Below, piece after piece: positions 8,024-15,746 of a stretch of 38,155 nucleotides of DNA; positions within the stretch are counted from its first letter, which is position 1; each line of letters begins with the position of its first letter. The DNA lies in assembly GCA_947624835.1 (NCBI GenBank), contig CANQLX010000013.1, forward strand, positions 1 through 38,155, in the 5' to 3' direction. Below the pieces are notes generated by a model. The model saw only the letters and a program-made list of their open reading frames with translations, did no database searches and was not told the origin of the DNA. This DNA is from an uncultured Clostridia bacterium (lineage in GTDB: Bacteria > Bacillota > Clostridia > Oscillospirales > Acutalibacteraceae). Made by a program: the position numbers and the translations under genes.

Positions 8024-8893
8024 ATGTTTGAGTTTCTGAAAAACAAAAAATATACTGATGAACCCAACAGTCCCGAATTGGCACAGCGGATGCAAAATGA
8101 CGCTGAGGATCTGAACGATAACGACGAACCTAAAAAGGCACTTAAATTATGTCTGAAAGCGTATGAAATATATACCGAATTTTATTCAAAGGACAGCGAT
8201 AAATTCAAGCCGTCCCTTGCGTCATGCTGTAATACTCTCGGAAATATTTATAACAAACTCGACAAATATGAAGAGTCCTATGTGTACCATAATATTGCAC
8301 AGGAAATATATACCGAGCTTTCGGCAAGCGGTGACCCGGGATACAGAGAACTTCTGGCTGATCAATACAGCAATATCGGTGATACCTTCTTTTTCAAGGG
8401 GAATTATGAGGCGGCAGAGGATAATTATAAGAAATCACTTGAAATTTATACAGAGCTTTCCGAAAGTGACCATGACAGATACGATGAAGATGTAGCATAC
8501 TGTTACGACTGCATTGCAAAGGCATATGGCGGAATGGAAAATTACACATCTTCGATTGAGGCATATGAAAAGGTCATAAAAATATATGAGGATCTTATTT
8601 CAGGCGATATCTATGATTCCCCTGATGAAAAGGAAATTGAATACAATGATGGTCTTGCCTCGGCATATAATGATATCGGATATACATATTCATGTGTTAA
8701 GGATTTTGAGGATGCGGAGAAGTATTATCTCAAGGCTGCGGAAATATACAGGATACTTACGAAAATAGATGCGTATGAATATTCATATGACCTCTCGGTG
8801 CAATATGAAGATCTTGCTGCTCTTTACGAGGATATGGGAAAGCCGGAGCTTGCCTCCGAATATGAAAAAAAGGCAAAAAAGCTTGGCTTATAA
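8024..8893 (+). CDS. Tetratricopeptide repeat protein, cytosolic
   Basis: A 289-residue protein made almost wholly of helical TPR units of the kinesin-light-chain kind: phrases such as ALKLCLKAYEIYTE, YHNIAQEIYTEL, NYKKSLEIYTEL, AYEKVIKIYEDL and YYLKAAEIYRIL recur roughly every 45-50 residues, with a conserved pattern of small and aromatic residues. There is no signal peptide, membrane segment or catalytic domain, so it is probably a protein-protein scaffold, possibly binding a peptide in its groove. It is acidic. It has its own promoter and a strong terminator, so it is monocistronic. An AAGAAGG lies ten bases before the ATG. The partner and process are unknown. Confidence 0.85.
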   Translation: MFEFLKNKKYTDEPNSPELAQRMQNDAEDLNDNDEPKKALKLCLKAYEIYTEFYSKDSDKFKPSLASCCNTLGNIYNKLDKYEESYVYHNIAQEIYTELSASGDPGYRELLADQYSNIGDTFFFKGNYEAAEDNYKKSLEIYTELSESDHDRYDEDVAYCYDCIAKAYGGMENYTSSIEAYEKVIKIYEDLISGDIYDSPDEKEIEYNDGLASAYNDIGYTYSCVKDFEDAEKYYLKAAEIYRILTKIDAYEYSYDLSVQYEDLAALYEDMGKPELASEYEKKAKKLGL

Positions 8894-8900
8894 TTCATTC

Positions 8901-8942
8901 TTCTGCTGCATAAAACAATGCGGCAGAATTTTTTTATTTTTT
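8901..8942 (+). terminator. Terminator of the TPR gene
   Basis: Arms TTCTGCTGCA and TGCGGCAGAA (ten pairs, one G-U), eight-base loop, followed by seven Ts and more T-rich sequence. Confidence 0.92.
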
Positions 8943-8954
8943 TTTAAAAAACAC

Positions 8955-8983
8955 TTGACAAAGTATTTCAAATAATATATAAT
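8955..8983 (+). promoter_or_regulatory. Consensus promoter of tRNA-Leu
   Basis: TTGACA (8955-8960), 17 bases, TATAAT (8978-8983): a perfect sigma-A promoter, about 30 bases before the mature tRNA. This strength suits a stable RNA gene. Confidence 0.92.
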
Positions 8984-9012
8984 AGACAATGTTCTGAGGG
9001 AACAATGAATAA

Positions 9013-9094
9013 GCGAGTGTGCTGGAATAGGCAGACAGGCACGTTTGAGGGGCGTGTGTTTCACGACGTATGGGTTCAAGTCCCATCACTCGCA
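9013..9094 (+). tRNA. tRNA-Leu (anticodon GAG)
   Basis: An 82-base tRNA that folds as a class II (long variable arm) leucine tRNA. Acceptor arms are GCGAGTG and CACTCGC with discriminator A, the D stem is CTG/CAG, and the T arm is ATGGG-TTCAAGT-CCCAT. The anticodon stem CACGT/GCGTG encloses TTGAGGG, placing GAG at positions 34-36, which reads CUU and CUC codons. The CCA end is not encoded and would be added afterwards. It has its own consensus promoter and terminator. Confidence 0.94.
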
Positions 9095-9118
9095 CTGTGT
9101 GTCCGCAGAGGACAGTGT

Positions 9119-9150
9119 GCGTTCGGAGTTTTCCGAACGCATATTTTTTA
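9119..9150 (+). terminator. Terminator of tRNA-Leu
   Basis: Perfect nine-base arms GCGTTCGGA and TCCGAACGC with a four-base loop, then ATATTTTTT. It lies 25 bases after the tRNA 3' end. Confidence 0.92.
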
Positions 9151-9265
9151 CCTGCATATAAATCATATAATTTTTCTGTACCGATATATTTCAGGCATTC
9201 CGAAATCTCCCGGCAGTATTGATTTTCTCGGTATTACAGTCAGTTTCCGATTGGAGGGTATATCA

Positions 9266-9742
9266 ATGAAAAAGTATTTCAGCGGTCTGCTTTCGGCAGT
9301 TTTGATTCTTTCCCTTATAGTTCTGAGCGGATGCTCGGATTTTGACTTCAATCCGTTGGGACGCTGGGAGTACCATGAAGAAATATATTATGTTGACGGC
9401 AAAGAGGTCCGGCGTGTCGGAAAGGAGGATATGGCATATGACAGTATGACGTACATCTTTGAAAAATCCGGGACAGGATATATTGAAGTTGACGACACTC
9501 ATACCATAGATTTTACATATGATTATGACGATAAGAATATTTTTATGCATATGATATTATCGGACAAATTGAATAAATCCGAAATAGCGAATAAGGACGG
9601 CATGGTTGACGTAGAATATACTGTTTATAATAACGAAAAGGACGGTTCTGAAAAGCTTATCCGAACAGAGGAATATAAAGCCGAGGACGAAAACGGAAAA
9701 GAGGTTTCCGTAAAATGTGAATATATTCTATTGAAGCAATAG
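9266..9742 (+). CDS. Small predicted lipoprotein, function unknown
   Basis: A 158-residue exported protein. It starts MKKYFSGLLSAVLILS and has a lipobox LSGC at about residues 20-23, so it is likely lipid-anchored on the outer face of the membrane. The mature part begins with an FNPLGRWEYHE segment and alternates polar and hydrophobic residues in a beta-rich pattern, similar in style to small clostridial lipoproteins that carry a lipocalin-like 'G.W' motif; this likeness is only suggestive. The frame is open upstream through the tRNA, but the ATG at 9266 has GGAGGG just before it and gives the signal peptide, so this is the true start. No clear promoter was seen. Confidence 0.8.
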   Translation: MKKYFSGLLSAVLILSLIVLSGCSDFDFNPLGRWEYHEEIYYVDGKEVRRVGKEDMAYDSMTYIFEKSGTGYIEVDDTHTIDFTYDYDDKNIFMHMILSDKLNKSEIANKDGMVDVEYTVYNNEKDGSEKLIRTEEYKAEDENGKEVSVKCEYILLKQ

Positions 9743-9774
9743 GCTGTGTCAGATAAAGCAGCTATGTTCAGCGT

Positions 9775-9809
9775 CGGCAGCTTCATGACCGCAAGGTAGG
9801 AAGCTGCCG
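9775..9809 (+). terminator. Hairpin after the lipoprotein gene, probable weak terminator
   Basis: Perfect ten-base arms CGGCAGCTTC and GAAGCTGCCG around a 15-base loop, about 30 bases after the stop. The following TTTGGTT is a poor T-tract, so termination may be incomplete or factor-dependent. Confidence 0.5.
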
Positions 9810-9852
9810 TTTGGTTACATAAAAATACCGTATTCCGGAAACTTTTACCAAA

Positions 9853-9905
9853 TTGACAATTCTTTTATTAAACCACTTTAAATTTTATCAATTTTATGAT
9901 ATAAT
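9853..9905 (+). promoter_or_regulatory. Possible promoter region of the PAP2 gene
   Basis: A perfect TTGACA at 9853-9858 has only a poor -10 (TTTAAA at 9877) at 18 bases. A perfect TATAAT at 9900-9905 has no good -35. Either could serve the PAP2 gene. Downstream lie an inverted repeat AGTCT...AGACT (about 9915-9933) and the palindrome CGTTATAACG (9948-9957). Confidence 0.3.
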
Positions 9906-10014
9906 TAAGATGATAGTCTGATGTAATTAGACTTTGTTCTTACTGTACGTTATAACGAATTAGTTTCAAATATTTACGTATTGGATTTTGATTAATCGAA
10001 GAAAGGAGCGGACT

Positions 10015-10551
10015 ATGCTTGAACGTATAAAAGCCTGGGATAGTCGGATGCTTACAAAGCTTTCGTCTAAACATACAAAAAAGCTTGACAGACTTATGGT
10101 TATAATCACCAAAAGCGGAAATAACGGTTATATTTGGTTTGCATTGTCTATTCCTTTGCTTTTGATGTACCGATACAGACTGGTGGGGTATACCATGATC
10201 CTTTCCATGCTCATAGGCGGACTCTCCGGAGAAGTAACAATCAAACATATTGTGGGCAGACTCAGACCATGCAGCAGAGAATTTGAAAAGGATCTTTTGA
10301 TAAAACACCCTGCACATTATTCTTTCCCCTCCGGACATACAACTGCATCTTTTGCTGTAACCACAGTTGTTTTTTTGATGATGCCTGTACTTTTTGTTCC
10401 GGTTTTTTTCTACGCCTGCCTTATAGGCTTCTCCAGAATGTATGTGCTTGTCCATTATCCCACGGATGTAATTGCCGGAGTTTTTCTCGGAATACTATGC
10501 GGATTAGTTGCGGTTACGGTTTCACCGTACATTCCATTCTTTTCAACATAA
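10015..10551 (+). CDS. PAP2-superfamily membrane phosphatase
   Basis: A 178-residue integral membrane phosphatase of the type 2 phosphatidic acid phosphatase family. All three signature blocks are intact: Lys77 to Arg84-Pro85 (K-x6-RP), Pro105-Ser-Gly-His108 (PSGH), and Ser140-Arg141 to His147 and Asp151 (SR-x5-H-x3-D). Several hydrophobic helices surround them. Family members act on undecaprenyl pyrophosphate (cell wall carrier recycling), phosphatidylglycerol phosphate or phosphatidic acid; which one cannot be told here. The ATG at 10015 has AAAGGAG a few bases upstream, better than a TTG at 9988. It stands alone, followed by a terminator. Confidence 0.9.
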   Translation: MLERIKAWDSRMLTKLSSKHTKKLDRLMVIITKSGNNGYIWFALSIPLLLMYRYRLVGYTMILSMLIGGLSGEVTIKHIVGRLRPCSREFEKDLLIKHPAHYSFPSGHTTASFAVTTVVFLMMPVLFVPVFFYACLIGFSRMYVLVHYPTDVIAGVFLGILCGLVAVTVSPYIPFFST

Positions 10552-10556
10552 AATCA

Positions 10557-10604
10557 TGGGGTTCGCCCTGAGCTTAAATAAACTCAGGACGAACCCCTTT
10601 ATTA
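10557..10604 (+). terminator. Terminator of the PAP2 gene
   Basis: Arms GGGGTTCG and CGAACCCC continue, after one mismatch, into CCTGAG and CTCAGG, followed by TTTATT. It starts within ten bases of the stop codon. Confidence 0.85.
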
Positions 10605-10835
10605 CAAATCTGAATACTGCTGAATAGCTGTCGCCGCCACCGGCGACAGCTCGGATATTGCAGACCGTTAAAAACTATGCTGCGTTGTTCTTCTCAGGCT
10701 TTCGGATTCCAAAACTTGCCTTTGGAATCCGAAAGCCTTTTTCAAAACCGTTACTTGGAACGAATTTTTTGCAGCTTCAGCACATTCGTTACCTACGTCA
10801 TAGTTCGGCTGCCCGGATTTTTACCTATTGAGTAT
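10605..10835. repeat. Gene-free stretch with two long perfect hairpins
   Basis: No credible gene. Two strong inverted repeats stand out. At 10626-10651 are eleven-base arms AGCTGTCGCCG and CGGCGACAGCT with a four-base loop and no T-tract. At 10696-10738 are perfect 18-base arms with a seven-base loop, followed by TTTT. An ACGAAT...ATTCGT pair follows around 10758-10793. On the minus strand this is the tail downstream of the gene ending at 10836. It may be a spread-out intergenic repeat family or a set of terminators; copy number cannot be judged from one window. Confidence 0.55.
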
Positions 10836-11759
10836 CTATATTGTATTAATAAATTCATCAAGCCCAGGTTCATTATCAAAATGAATTTCATTTTTACAAT
10901 ATGCAAAAATCCAGCTCTCTATATGTCTTGCCGATTCACCCGGACCTATCATATAAAACGGACTTGTATTCTGTATGCTTAGATAATCCTCATTTACCGT
11001 TGCAAAGGCAGAGCAGCTTGTAAAAGGATAAAGTGCATTCCGATTGTGAACATATCTTTTTATAAGTGAATATCCGTTTTCAATATATCCGCAGAAGCCG
11101 GCTGTATTATTGGTTCCTATTTTTAATCGGCTTTTACCGAAATCTCCACCTATAAGCCTGAAATCTCCCGCATCATCTTTTCCGAAGGCATCACTGTGGA
11201 CAGTGATATATTGATCACCTATAAAAAGTCTGCTGTCGTCCCAACGGCAATTATCCCAGAGAGAAACAACCCTGCTCGGACGGTCTGTTTCACGTATATT
11301 GCTTTGTGGGATAAATACAAAGCCCTCGATGCAAAACGGTGTTTCGGTATATATAGAAAGCTTTACGTCCTCCTTTGATTTATTGTACACACTGTGCACA
11401 ACCATAAAATCACCGATATCGGTATCGAATACCACATCCATTGAAAGCTCAAGCTGTACAGGTTCGTTAAGGGTCTGTATAAAACTCACACCGTCGGACA
11501 TAGGACTGTAACGGACAGGAAAATCATCGCAATAAACTGCATTTGTACTCTTCTCAATCGTTATACGCATTTTATGCCCGTGATTTCTTTGGAACTGCAA
11601 ATCCTCCCTGTTATATATCAGATTATGATTATTCCCTCTTTTGGCACTAACAATTCTCGGACCGTAATCGAGGGTTACAACTATTTCTATATCCTCATAT
11701 GTTAATAATGCACAATGACCGAATTTTTCAGTATTTGTATCTTTTACGTTAAGTGACAA
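10836..11759 (-). CDS. Protein of unknown function, possibly mutarotase-like fold
   Basis: About 307 residues, soluble, with no signal peptide. The early segment LDYGPRIVSAKRGNNHNLIYN resembles the strand-turn near the N-terminus of aldose 1-epimerase-like beta-sandwich proteins, and the rest alternates strands with aromatic residues and a few His and Glu (FMVVHSVYN, HIESWIFA), but no full catalytic set could be assigned, so the fold is a guess. The frame opens at 11843. A TTG at 11759 lies nine bases after GGAGG, whereas the ATG at 11768 is only one base from it, so TTG is preferred. It follows tmcAL on the same strand and probably shares its transcript. Confidence 0.6.
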   Translation of the reverse strand: MSLNVKDTNTEKFGHCALLTYEDIEIVVTLDYGPRIVSAKRGNNHNLIYNREDLQFQRNHGHKMRITIEKSTNAVYCDDFPVRYSPMSDGVSFIQTLNEPVQLELSMDVVFDTDIGDFMVVHSVYNKSKEDVKLSIYTETPFCIEGFVFIPQSNIRETDRPSRVVSLWDNCRWDDSRLFIGDQYITVHSDAFGKDDAGDFRLIGGDFGKSRLKIGTNNTAGFCGYIENGYSLIKRYVHNRNALYPFTSCSAFATVNEDYLSIQNTSPFYMIGPGESARHIESWIFAYCKNEIHFDNEPGLDEFINTI

Positions 11760-11829
11760 ATCAATCATTCCTCCAAAATTCAGATATAAATGTAAAACAG
11801 TCAGTAAATTTATTTTCCCGGCTTTTATA

Positions 11830-13068
11830 TTAATCTGCAACAATAATTTTTTCAGTCAAGTTTTTTCCGCATATATCTATATTTTTCCCGCTTAATGCAA
11901 AAATATCATCACAGCGGCTTTCAAGCTTAAACATTTTTTTCCTCTCTGCACCCAATCTTCCGATATCTGCGTATCTCATGACAATTGGAAGCGACGAGGT
12001 TTCCTTTGCCTTTTTAAGTATCTCCCTTCCACGGCTGTTAAATCCGAGTATTTTTATATATTCAGGTTTGTCAGGCATATCCGATTTTGTAATTCCTAAA
12101 AATGCATACATAATTATTCTGCATATCCTCGATCGGGTATAACGTTTGCTCTTTATCGCATCTATAATTTCTTCAAGGCTTTTTCCGTTTCTCACGGCAG
12201 AGTATATGCGGTTTTCAAGTCCTTCCCCTACCTCAGGAAGCCGTGACAGCTTTCCTTTATCTGCCATTCTCAGACTGTATAATATCGCACCCTCAAGCCT
12301 CGACATTCTTCCTCCGATCTGCGGTTTGTTTTTTGCTCCCCTAAAAAATTCCGAAGCGTATTCAGGCATGAATAAATCGGCATTTCCGCCTTTTTCTATT
12401 ATATATCTTATATGTTTTGCACTCGCAATATTTTGATGTGTATTACAGCTGTCATGCCTTGCTCCCGTTCTTTTTAATGTTGACGGCATTATATCGGAAC
12501 CAATCCTGTTAAGTGCTTTTATATATTCAACCGCAAGGATATTGTTAGGCTCGGAGAGTATATCCGATATTTCCCTTCCGTATATCTTCTCTACTGCGGT
12601 CTGTCTTGCACAGGCAAAGGTTACACCTGTTTCAAGAAAACTCCGCATCGTTTCCGATACTCTTTTATTCTCAACAGCAAGTGCCGCACCTCTCAAAAAA
12701 TCAATATTTCCACATTCGCTCCCGAATACTATCTCATCAACACATCCGAGAGAATCCAGCAGGTATATTCCTCCATATGCAAAACGCTCTGCACCCGCAC
12801 AGGAAAATGTTACAGGCAACTCAATCACAAGATCAGCACCTCCGCAAAGAGCCGCCCTTGTCCTTGTATATTTATCATATATCGCCGGACTTCCTCTTTG
12901 TACAAAATTTCCACTCATACAGGCAACTATATAATCCGCACCATTCTCACGCATTTTTTTCAACATATATTCATGCCCGTTATGGAAAGGATTATATTCG
13001 CATATAACGGAGGATACTTTATTGTTATTTTTATTGGATTGTTTTTTATTTATATCAGTTTCAAACAC
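11830..13068 (-). CDS. tmcAL: tRNA(Met) cytidine acetate ligase TmcAL
   Basis: A 412-residue enzyme of the YlbM/DUF795 family. The studied Bacillus member uses acetate and ATP to make N4-acetylcytidine at the wobble base of elongator tRNA-Met. The nucleotidyltransferase motif is clear near the N-terminus: EYNPFHNGHEYML, an HxGH-type site. Further family segments are CMSGNFVQRGSPA, ELPVTFSCAGAERFA and EPNNILAVEYIKAL. The start is a GTG at 13068, with GGGAGGAG about 12 bases upstream, rather far. A lysine- and asparagine-rich stretch (residues 8-17) precedes the core. It uses acetate, and the acetate kinase gene lies directly upstream on the same strand, though a hairpin separates them. Confidence 0.92.
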   Translation of the reverse strand: MFETDINKKQSNKNNNKVSSVICEYNPFHNGHEYMLKKMRENGADYIVACMSGNFVQRGSPAIYDKYTRTRAALCGGADLVIELPVTFSCAGAERFAYGGIYLLDSLGCVDEIVFGSECGNIDFLRGAALAVENKRVSETMRSFLETGVTFACARQTAVEKIYGREISDILSEPNNILAVEYIKALNRIGSDIMPSTLKRTGARHDSCNTHQNIASAKHIRYIIEKGGNADLFMPEYASEFFRGAKNKPQIGGRMSRLEGAILYSLRMADKGKLSRLPEVGEGLENRIYSAVRNGKSLEEIIDAIKSKRYTRSRICRIIMYAFLGITKSDMPDKPEYIKILGFNSRGREILKKAKETSSLPIVMRYADIGRLGAERKKMFKLESRCDDIFALSGKNIDICGKNLTEKIIVAD

Positions 13069-13170
13069 TGTTCCGACAAGCTCCTCCCAATATTATAAAC
13101 AACAATGCCGTAAGTTGGTCAGCGTTTCTGCAATTATACCGATTATGATATAAAAACTCGCTTTATCAAA

Positions 13171-13196
13171 GAAGGCAAGCACGAAAGCCTGCCTTC
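13171..13196 (-). terminator. Hairpin after ackA, probable terminator
   Basis: Minus-strand arms GAAGGCAGGC and GCTTGCCTTC (ten pairs, one G-U) with a six-base loop, followed by only TTTGAT. It lies 27 bases after the ackA stop. Confidence 0.6.
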
Positions 13197-13223
13197 AGTA
13201 TTATTATTCCGTTATTTACCGTT

Positions 13224-14429
13224 TTATGCCTTTTCAACCAAAGCAGCAGTATCCCTTGCAATTACTATTTCTTCATTTGTGGGGATTACAAATACATCAA
13301 CCTTACTGTTTTCTGTTGAGATTTTGCCCTCAAAGCCACGGATTGCCTTAGCGTTTACCTCTGCATCAACCTCTACACCCATATAACCGAGCTTTTCACA
13401 TACATTCTGACGGTGTGAGCTTTGATTCTCGCCTATTCCTGCGGTAAATACTATAGCATCTACTCCGCCGAGCACAGCCACATATGAGCCTATATATTTA
13501 AGTATTTGATACTCAAGCATATCTATTGCAAGCTTTGCCCTTTCATTACCGTTTTCAGCAGCGGCGGATACATCCCTGTCGTCACTTGAGATTCCCGAAA
13601 TTCCTAGGAATCCGGATTTTTTATTGAGAAGCGTATCCATCTCCGAGGGATTGAGTCCTTCCTTTTCCATGATAAATGTCACAACAGACGGATCAAGACA
13701 GCCTGTGCGTGTACCCATCATTATACCGTCAAGGGGAGTAAGTCCCATACTGGTATCGACAACCTTACCTCCGTCAATGGCCGTGATTGACGAACCGTTT
13801 CCGAGGTGACAGGTTATAATCTTGAGATCCTTTATGTCCTTGCCCATAAGCTCCGCACACCTACCGGAAACATATCTGTGTGATGTTCCGTGGAAACCAT
13901 AGCGGCGAACAGCATATTTTTCATAATACTCATACGGTACTGCATACATATAAGCTGTCTGGGGCATTGTCGAATGGAACGCCGTATCAAATACAACAAC
14001 CTCAGGTACATCCTTACCGAATACATCAATACAGGCTCTTATGCCCTGAACATGAGCGGGATTATGCAACGGGGCAAGCGGAATAAGGCTTTCGATGCCC
14101 TCGATTACCTTCTCATCAACAATCTTTGACTCCTTAAATATTGAGCCGCCCTGCACAACCCTGTGACCTATTGCGGAAACCTCACTAAGATCCTTTATTA
14201 CTCCAACCTTTTCATCAATAAGGGCATTTTTAATCTGAACAAAAGCCTCGGTATGGTCGTTCATTGTAACATCGTATTCAGCCTTTCTGCCGTCGCCTGT
14301 CGTATGCTTGAAATGACCGTCAATACCTATTCTTTCACAGTTACCCTTTGCAAGTATGCTCTCATCTTCCATATCAATAAGCTGATATTTCATCGAAGAA
14401 CTGCCTGCGTTAATTACAAGAATTTTCAT
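13224..14429 (-). CDS. ackA: Acetate kinase
   Basis: Interconverts acetyl phosphate plus ADP with acetate plus ATP, the energy-yielding last step of acetate fermentation. The 401-residue sequence keeps the active-site set known from this family: Asn7 (VINAGSSS), Arg90 (GHRVVQGG), Asp148 (VFDTAFHS), His180 (YGFHGTSHRYVS), Arg241 (MGTRTGCLDP), and Glu386/387 (PTNEE). No phosphotransacetylase gene is adjacent, although the two are often paired. The ATG follows GGGAGGAAAATAAA, and a promoter is visible at 14466-14494. Confidence 0.97.
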   Translation of the reverse strand: MKILVINAGSSSMKYQLIDMEDESILAKGNCERIGIDGHFKHTTGDGRKAEYDVTMNDHTEAFVQIKNALIDEKVGVIKDLSEVSAIGHRVVQGGSIFKESKIVDEKVIEGIESLIPLAPLHNPAHVQGIRACIDVFGKDVPEVVVFDTAFHSTMPQTAYMYAVPYEYYEKYAVRRYGFHGTSHRYVSGRCAELMGKDIKDLKIITCHLGNGSSITAIDGGKVVDTSMGLTPLDGIMMGTRTGCLDPSVVTFIMEKEGLNPSEMDTLLNKKSGFLGISGISSDDRDVSAAAENGNERAKLAIDMLEYQILKYIGSYVAVLGGVDAIVFTAGIGENQSSHRQNVCEKLGYMGVEVDAEVNAKAIRGFEGKISTENSKVDVFVIPTNEEIVIARDTAALVEKA

Positions 14430-14465
14430 TTTATTTTCCTCCCGAATTTTATTTCGTACATATTA

Positions 14466-14494
14466 ATAATATACCAATTTTACACTAAATTCAA
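14466..14494 (-). promoter_or_regulatory. Promoter of ackA
   Basis: TTGAAT (14494-14489), 17 bases, TATTAT (14471-14466) on the minus strand. An overlapping alternative, TTGAAA, 17 bases, TAAAAT, lies a few bases upstream. Either fits a start about 30 bases before the ackA ATG. Confidence 0.55.
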
Positions 14495-14621
14495 TATGTT
14501 TTCAAAACAAATTTACAATGCGGACCCACAATATGCAATCTTTCGCAGTAATTTTGCTGATACTTACAAAGTGCAGACAACTGCTGAAATCCGAAATATG
14601 TGATTACTAAATAAAAGGAAA

Positions 14622-14656
14622 CTATCGGATAAACTTTATTTAAGCTTATTCGACAG
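14622..14656 (-). terminator. Probable terminator after birA
   Basis: Minus-strand hairpin core CGAATAAGCTT and AAGTTTATCCG around a five-base loop, extended by a few more pairs, followed by TTTCCTTTTATTT. On the plus strand it is followed by TTTTTATAAT, so it could work in both directions. It lies about 85 bases after the birA stop. Confidence 0.5.
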
Positions 14657-14739
14657 CCTCTTTTTATAATATTACTTATTACAATTTTAAAAAACAACAG
14701 AATTACCAATATCATATGTATGCAAACTATAATAATTTA

Positions 14740-15705
14740 TCAATATATTCCCTGCACCGCAACCTCACCGGAATTAATAATGTATTCCTCGCCGTCATCA
14801 TCAACGATAATAAGCTCACCATTCGGATTTATTCCCGTAGCTTTTCCCTCAATAAGTCTGACGCCTCTCTGTACCGATACCCTCCTGCCGATTGTCGCAC
14901 AAAGCTCTGTGAAAGATGATATATCATCAATCGACATACTTACTATGAATGAGGAAATAACCTTATCAAGCCTGCCTATGACACATCGGAAAAAGTCATT
15001 CCTGTTGATTTCCTTTCCAAGCTCAATATAGAGTGATGTTGCCTTGTCACTTATTTCCTCGGAAAAACTCCTGTGGTTCACATTTATTCCGATACCTATT
15101 GCGGCGTAATCAAGCATATCCGCCTGTGCAGCAATCTCTGTAAGTATGCCGACAACCTTCTTATTGCCTATTATCACATCGTTTGGCCACTTTATCCTTG
15201 CATCAAGACCGGTATATTCCCTTATTGCAAGGCAAACTCCGTATCCCGCAGCAAGGGTTATCGAGGAAATCTCACCCGGAGAAAGCTCCGGACGTATAAG
15301 AGCAGTAAAAAACAGTCCCCCCTTATGTCCGTCCCATGATTTTCCGAGTCTGCCCTTACCCTTTGTCTGCTCCTCGGCAACAATGATAAGACCGCTCTTT
15401 TCACCTTTTGCAGCTCTGCGTTTTATTTCCTCATTTGTAGAATCAACAGTGTTCAATATTTCTATCTTTTTTCCTATCACAGATGTATTAAGTCCATGAG
15501 AAATAATATCCCCGTCCAACAGGTCGGGGATTTGTTCAAGCCGATATCCTCTGTTTGTCACAGAGGATATCATACAACCGTCATTTCTGAGGGAATTAAT
15601 ATTCTTCCATATTGCCGTACGGGAAACACCAAGCCTTTTGCTCAGTTCCTCACCCGATACATAATCATTTGTGTTCTCAAGTATTTTGAGTATCTTTTTT
15701 TTCAT
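14740..15705 (-). CDS. birA: Biotin-protein ligase / biotin repressor BirA
   Basis: A 321-residue two-function protein: it attaches biotin to carboxylase carrier domains and, through its DNA-binding domain, can repress biotin genes. Residues 1-60 form a winged helix-turn-helix (GEELSKRLGVSRTAIWKNI). The ligase core shows STNEE, the biotinyl-AMP loop KGKGRLGKSW (more often GRGRxGR, a mild departure), KWPNDV, and GIGINVN. A C-terminal SH3-like domain follows (GKATGINPNGELII). It sits 41 bases downstream of an ECF transporter S component on the same strand. An AAGG lies just before the ATG. Confidence 0.95.
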   Translation of the reverse strand: MKKKILKILENTNDYVSGEELSKRLGVSRTAIWKNINSLRNDGCMISSVTNRGYRLEQIPDLLDGDIISHGLNTSVIGKKIEILNTVDSTNEEIKRRAAKGEKSGLIIVAEEQTKGKGRLGKSWDGHKGGLFFTALIRPELSPGEISSITLAAGYGVCLAIREYTGLDARIKWPNDVIIGNKKVVGILTEIAAQADMLDYAAIGIGINVNHRSFSEEISDKATSLYIELGKEINRNDFFRCVIGRLDKVISSFIVSMSIDDISSFTELCATIGRRVSVQRGVRLIEGKATGINPNGELIIVDDDGEEYIINSGEVAVQGIY

Positions 15706-15746
15706 GTTTCTACCTTATCCAAAATATATTTTAATAATAATTCTTT

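Larger units (their letters stand above)
14430..14739. other. Gene-free interval between birA and ackA
   Basis: About 310 AT-rich bases with no credible reading frame. It holds a probable birA terminator (14622-14656) and the ackA promoter (14466-14494), leaving roughly 130 bases between them without a recognised feature. Confidence 0.6.

Noticed and set aside
9091-9098. tRNA-Leu lacking an encoded CCA end as a sign of decay
   Set aside because: Many Firmicute tRNA genes rely on the CCA-adding enzyme; all stems are intact.
9005-9265. N-terminal extension of the lipoprotein frame through the tRNA-Leu gene
   Set aside because: The stretch encodes the tRNA and its terminator. The ATG at 9266 has a good ribosome binding site and gives a signal peptide.
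10677-10982. A 101-codon plus-strand frame across the hairpin block
   Set aside because: It reads through both arms of the 18-base hairpin and into the neighbouring gene's antisense, with no ribosome binding site.
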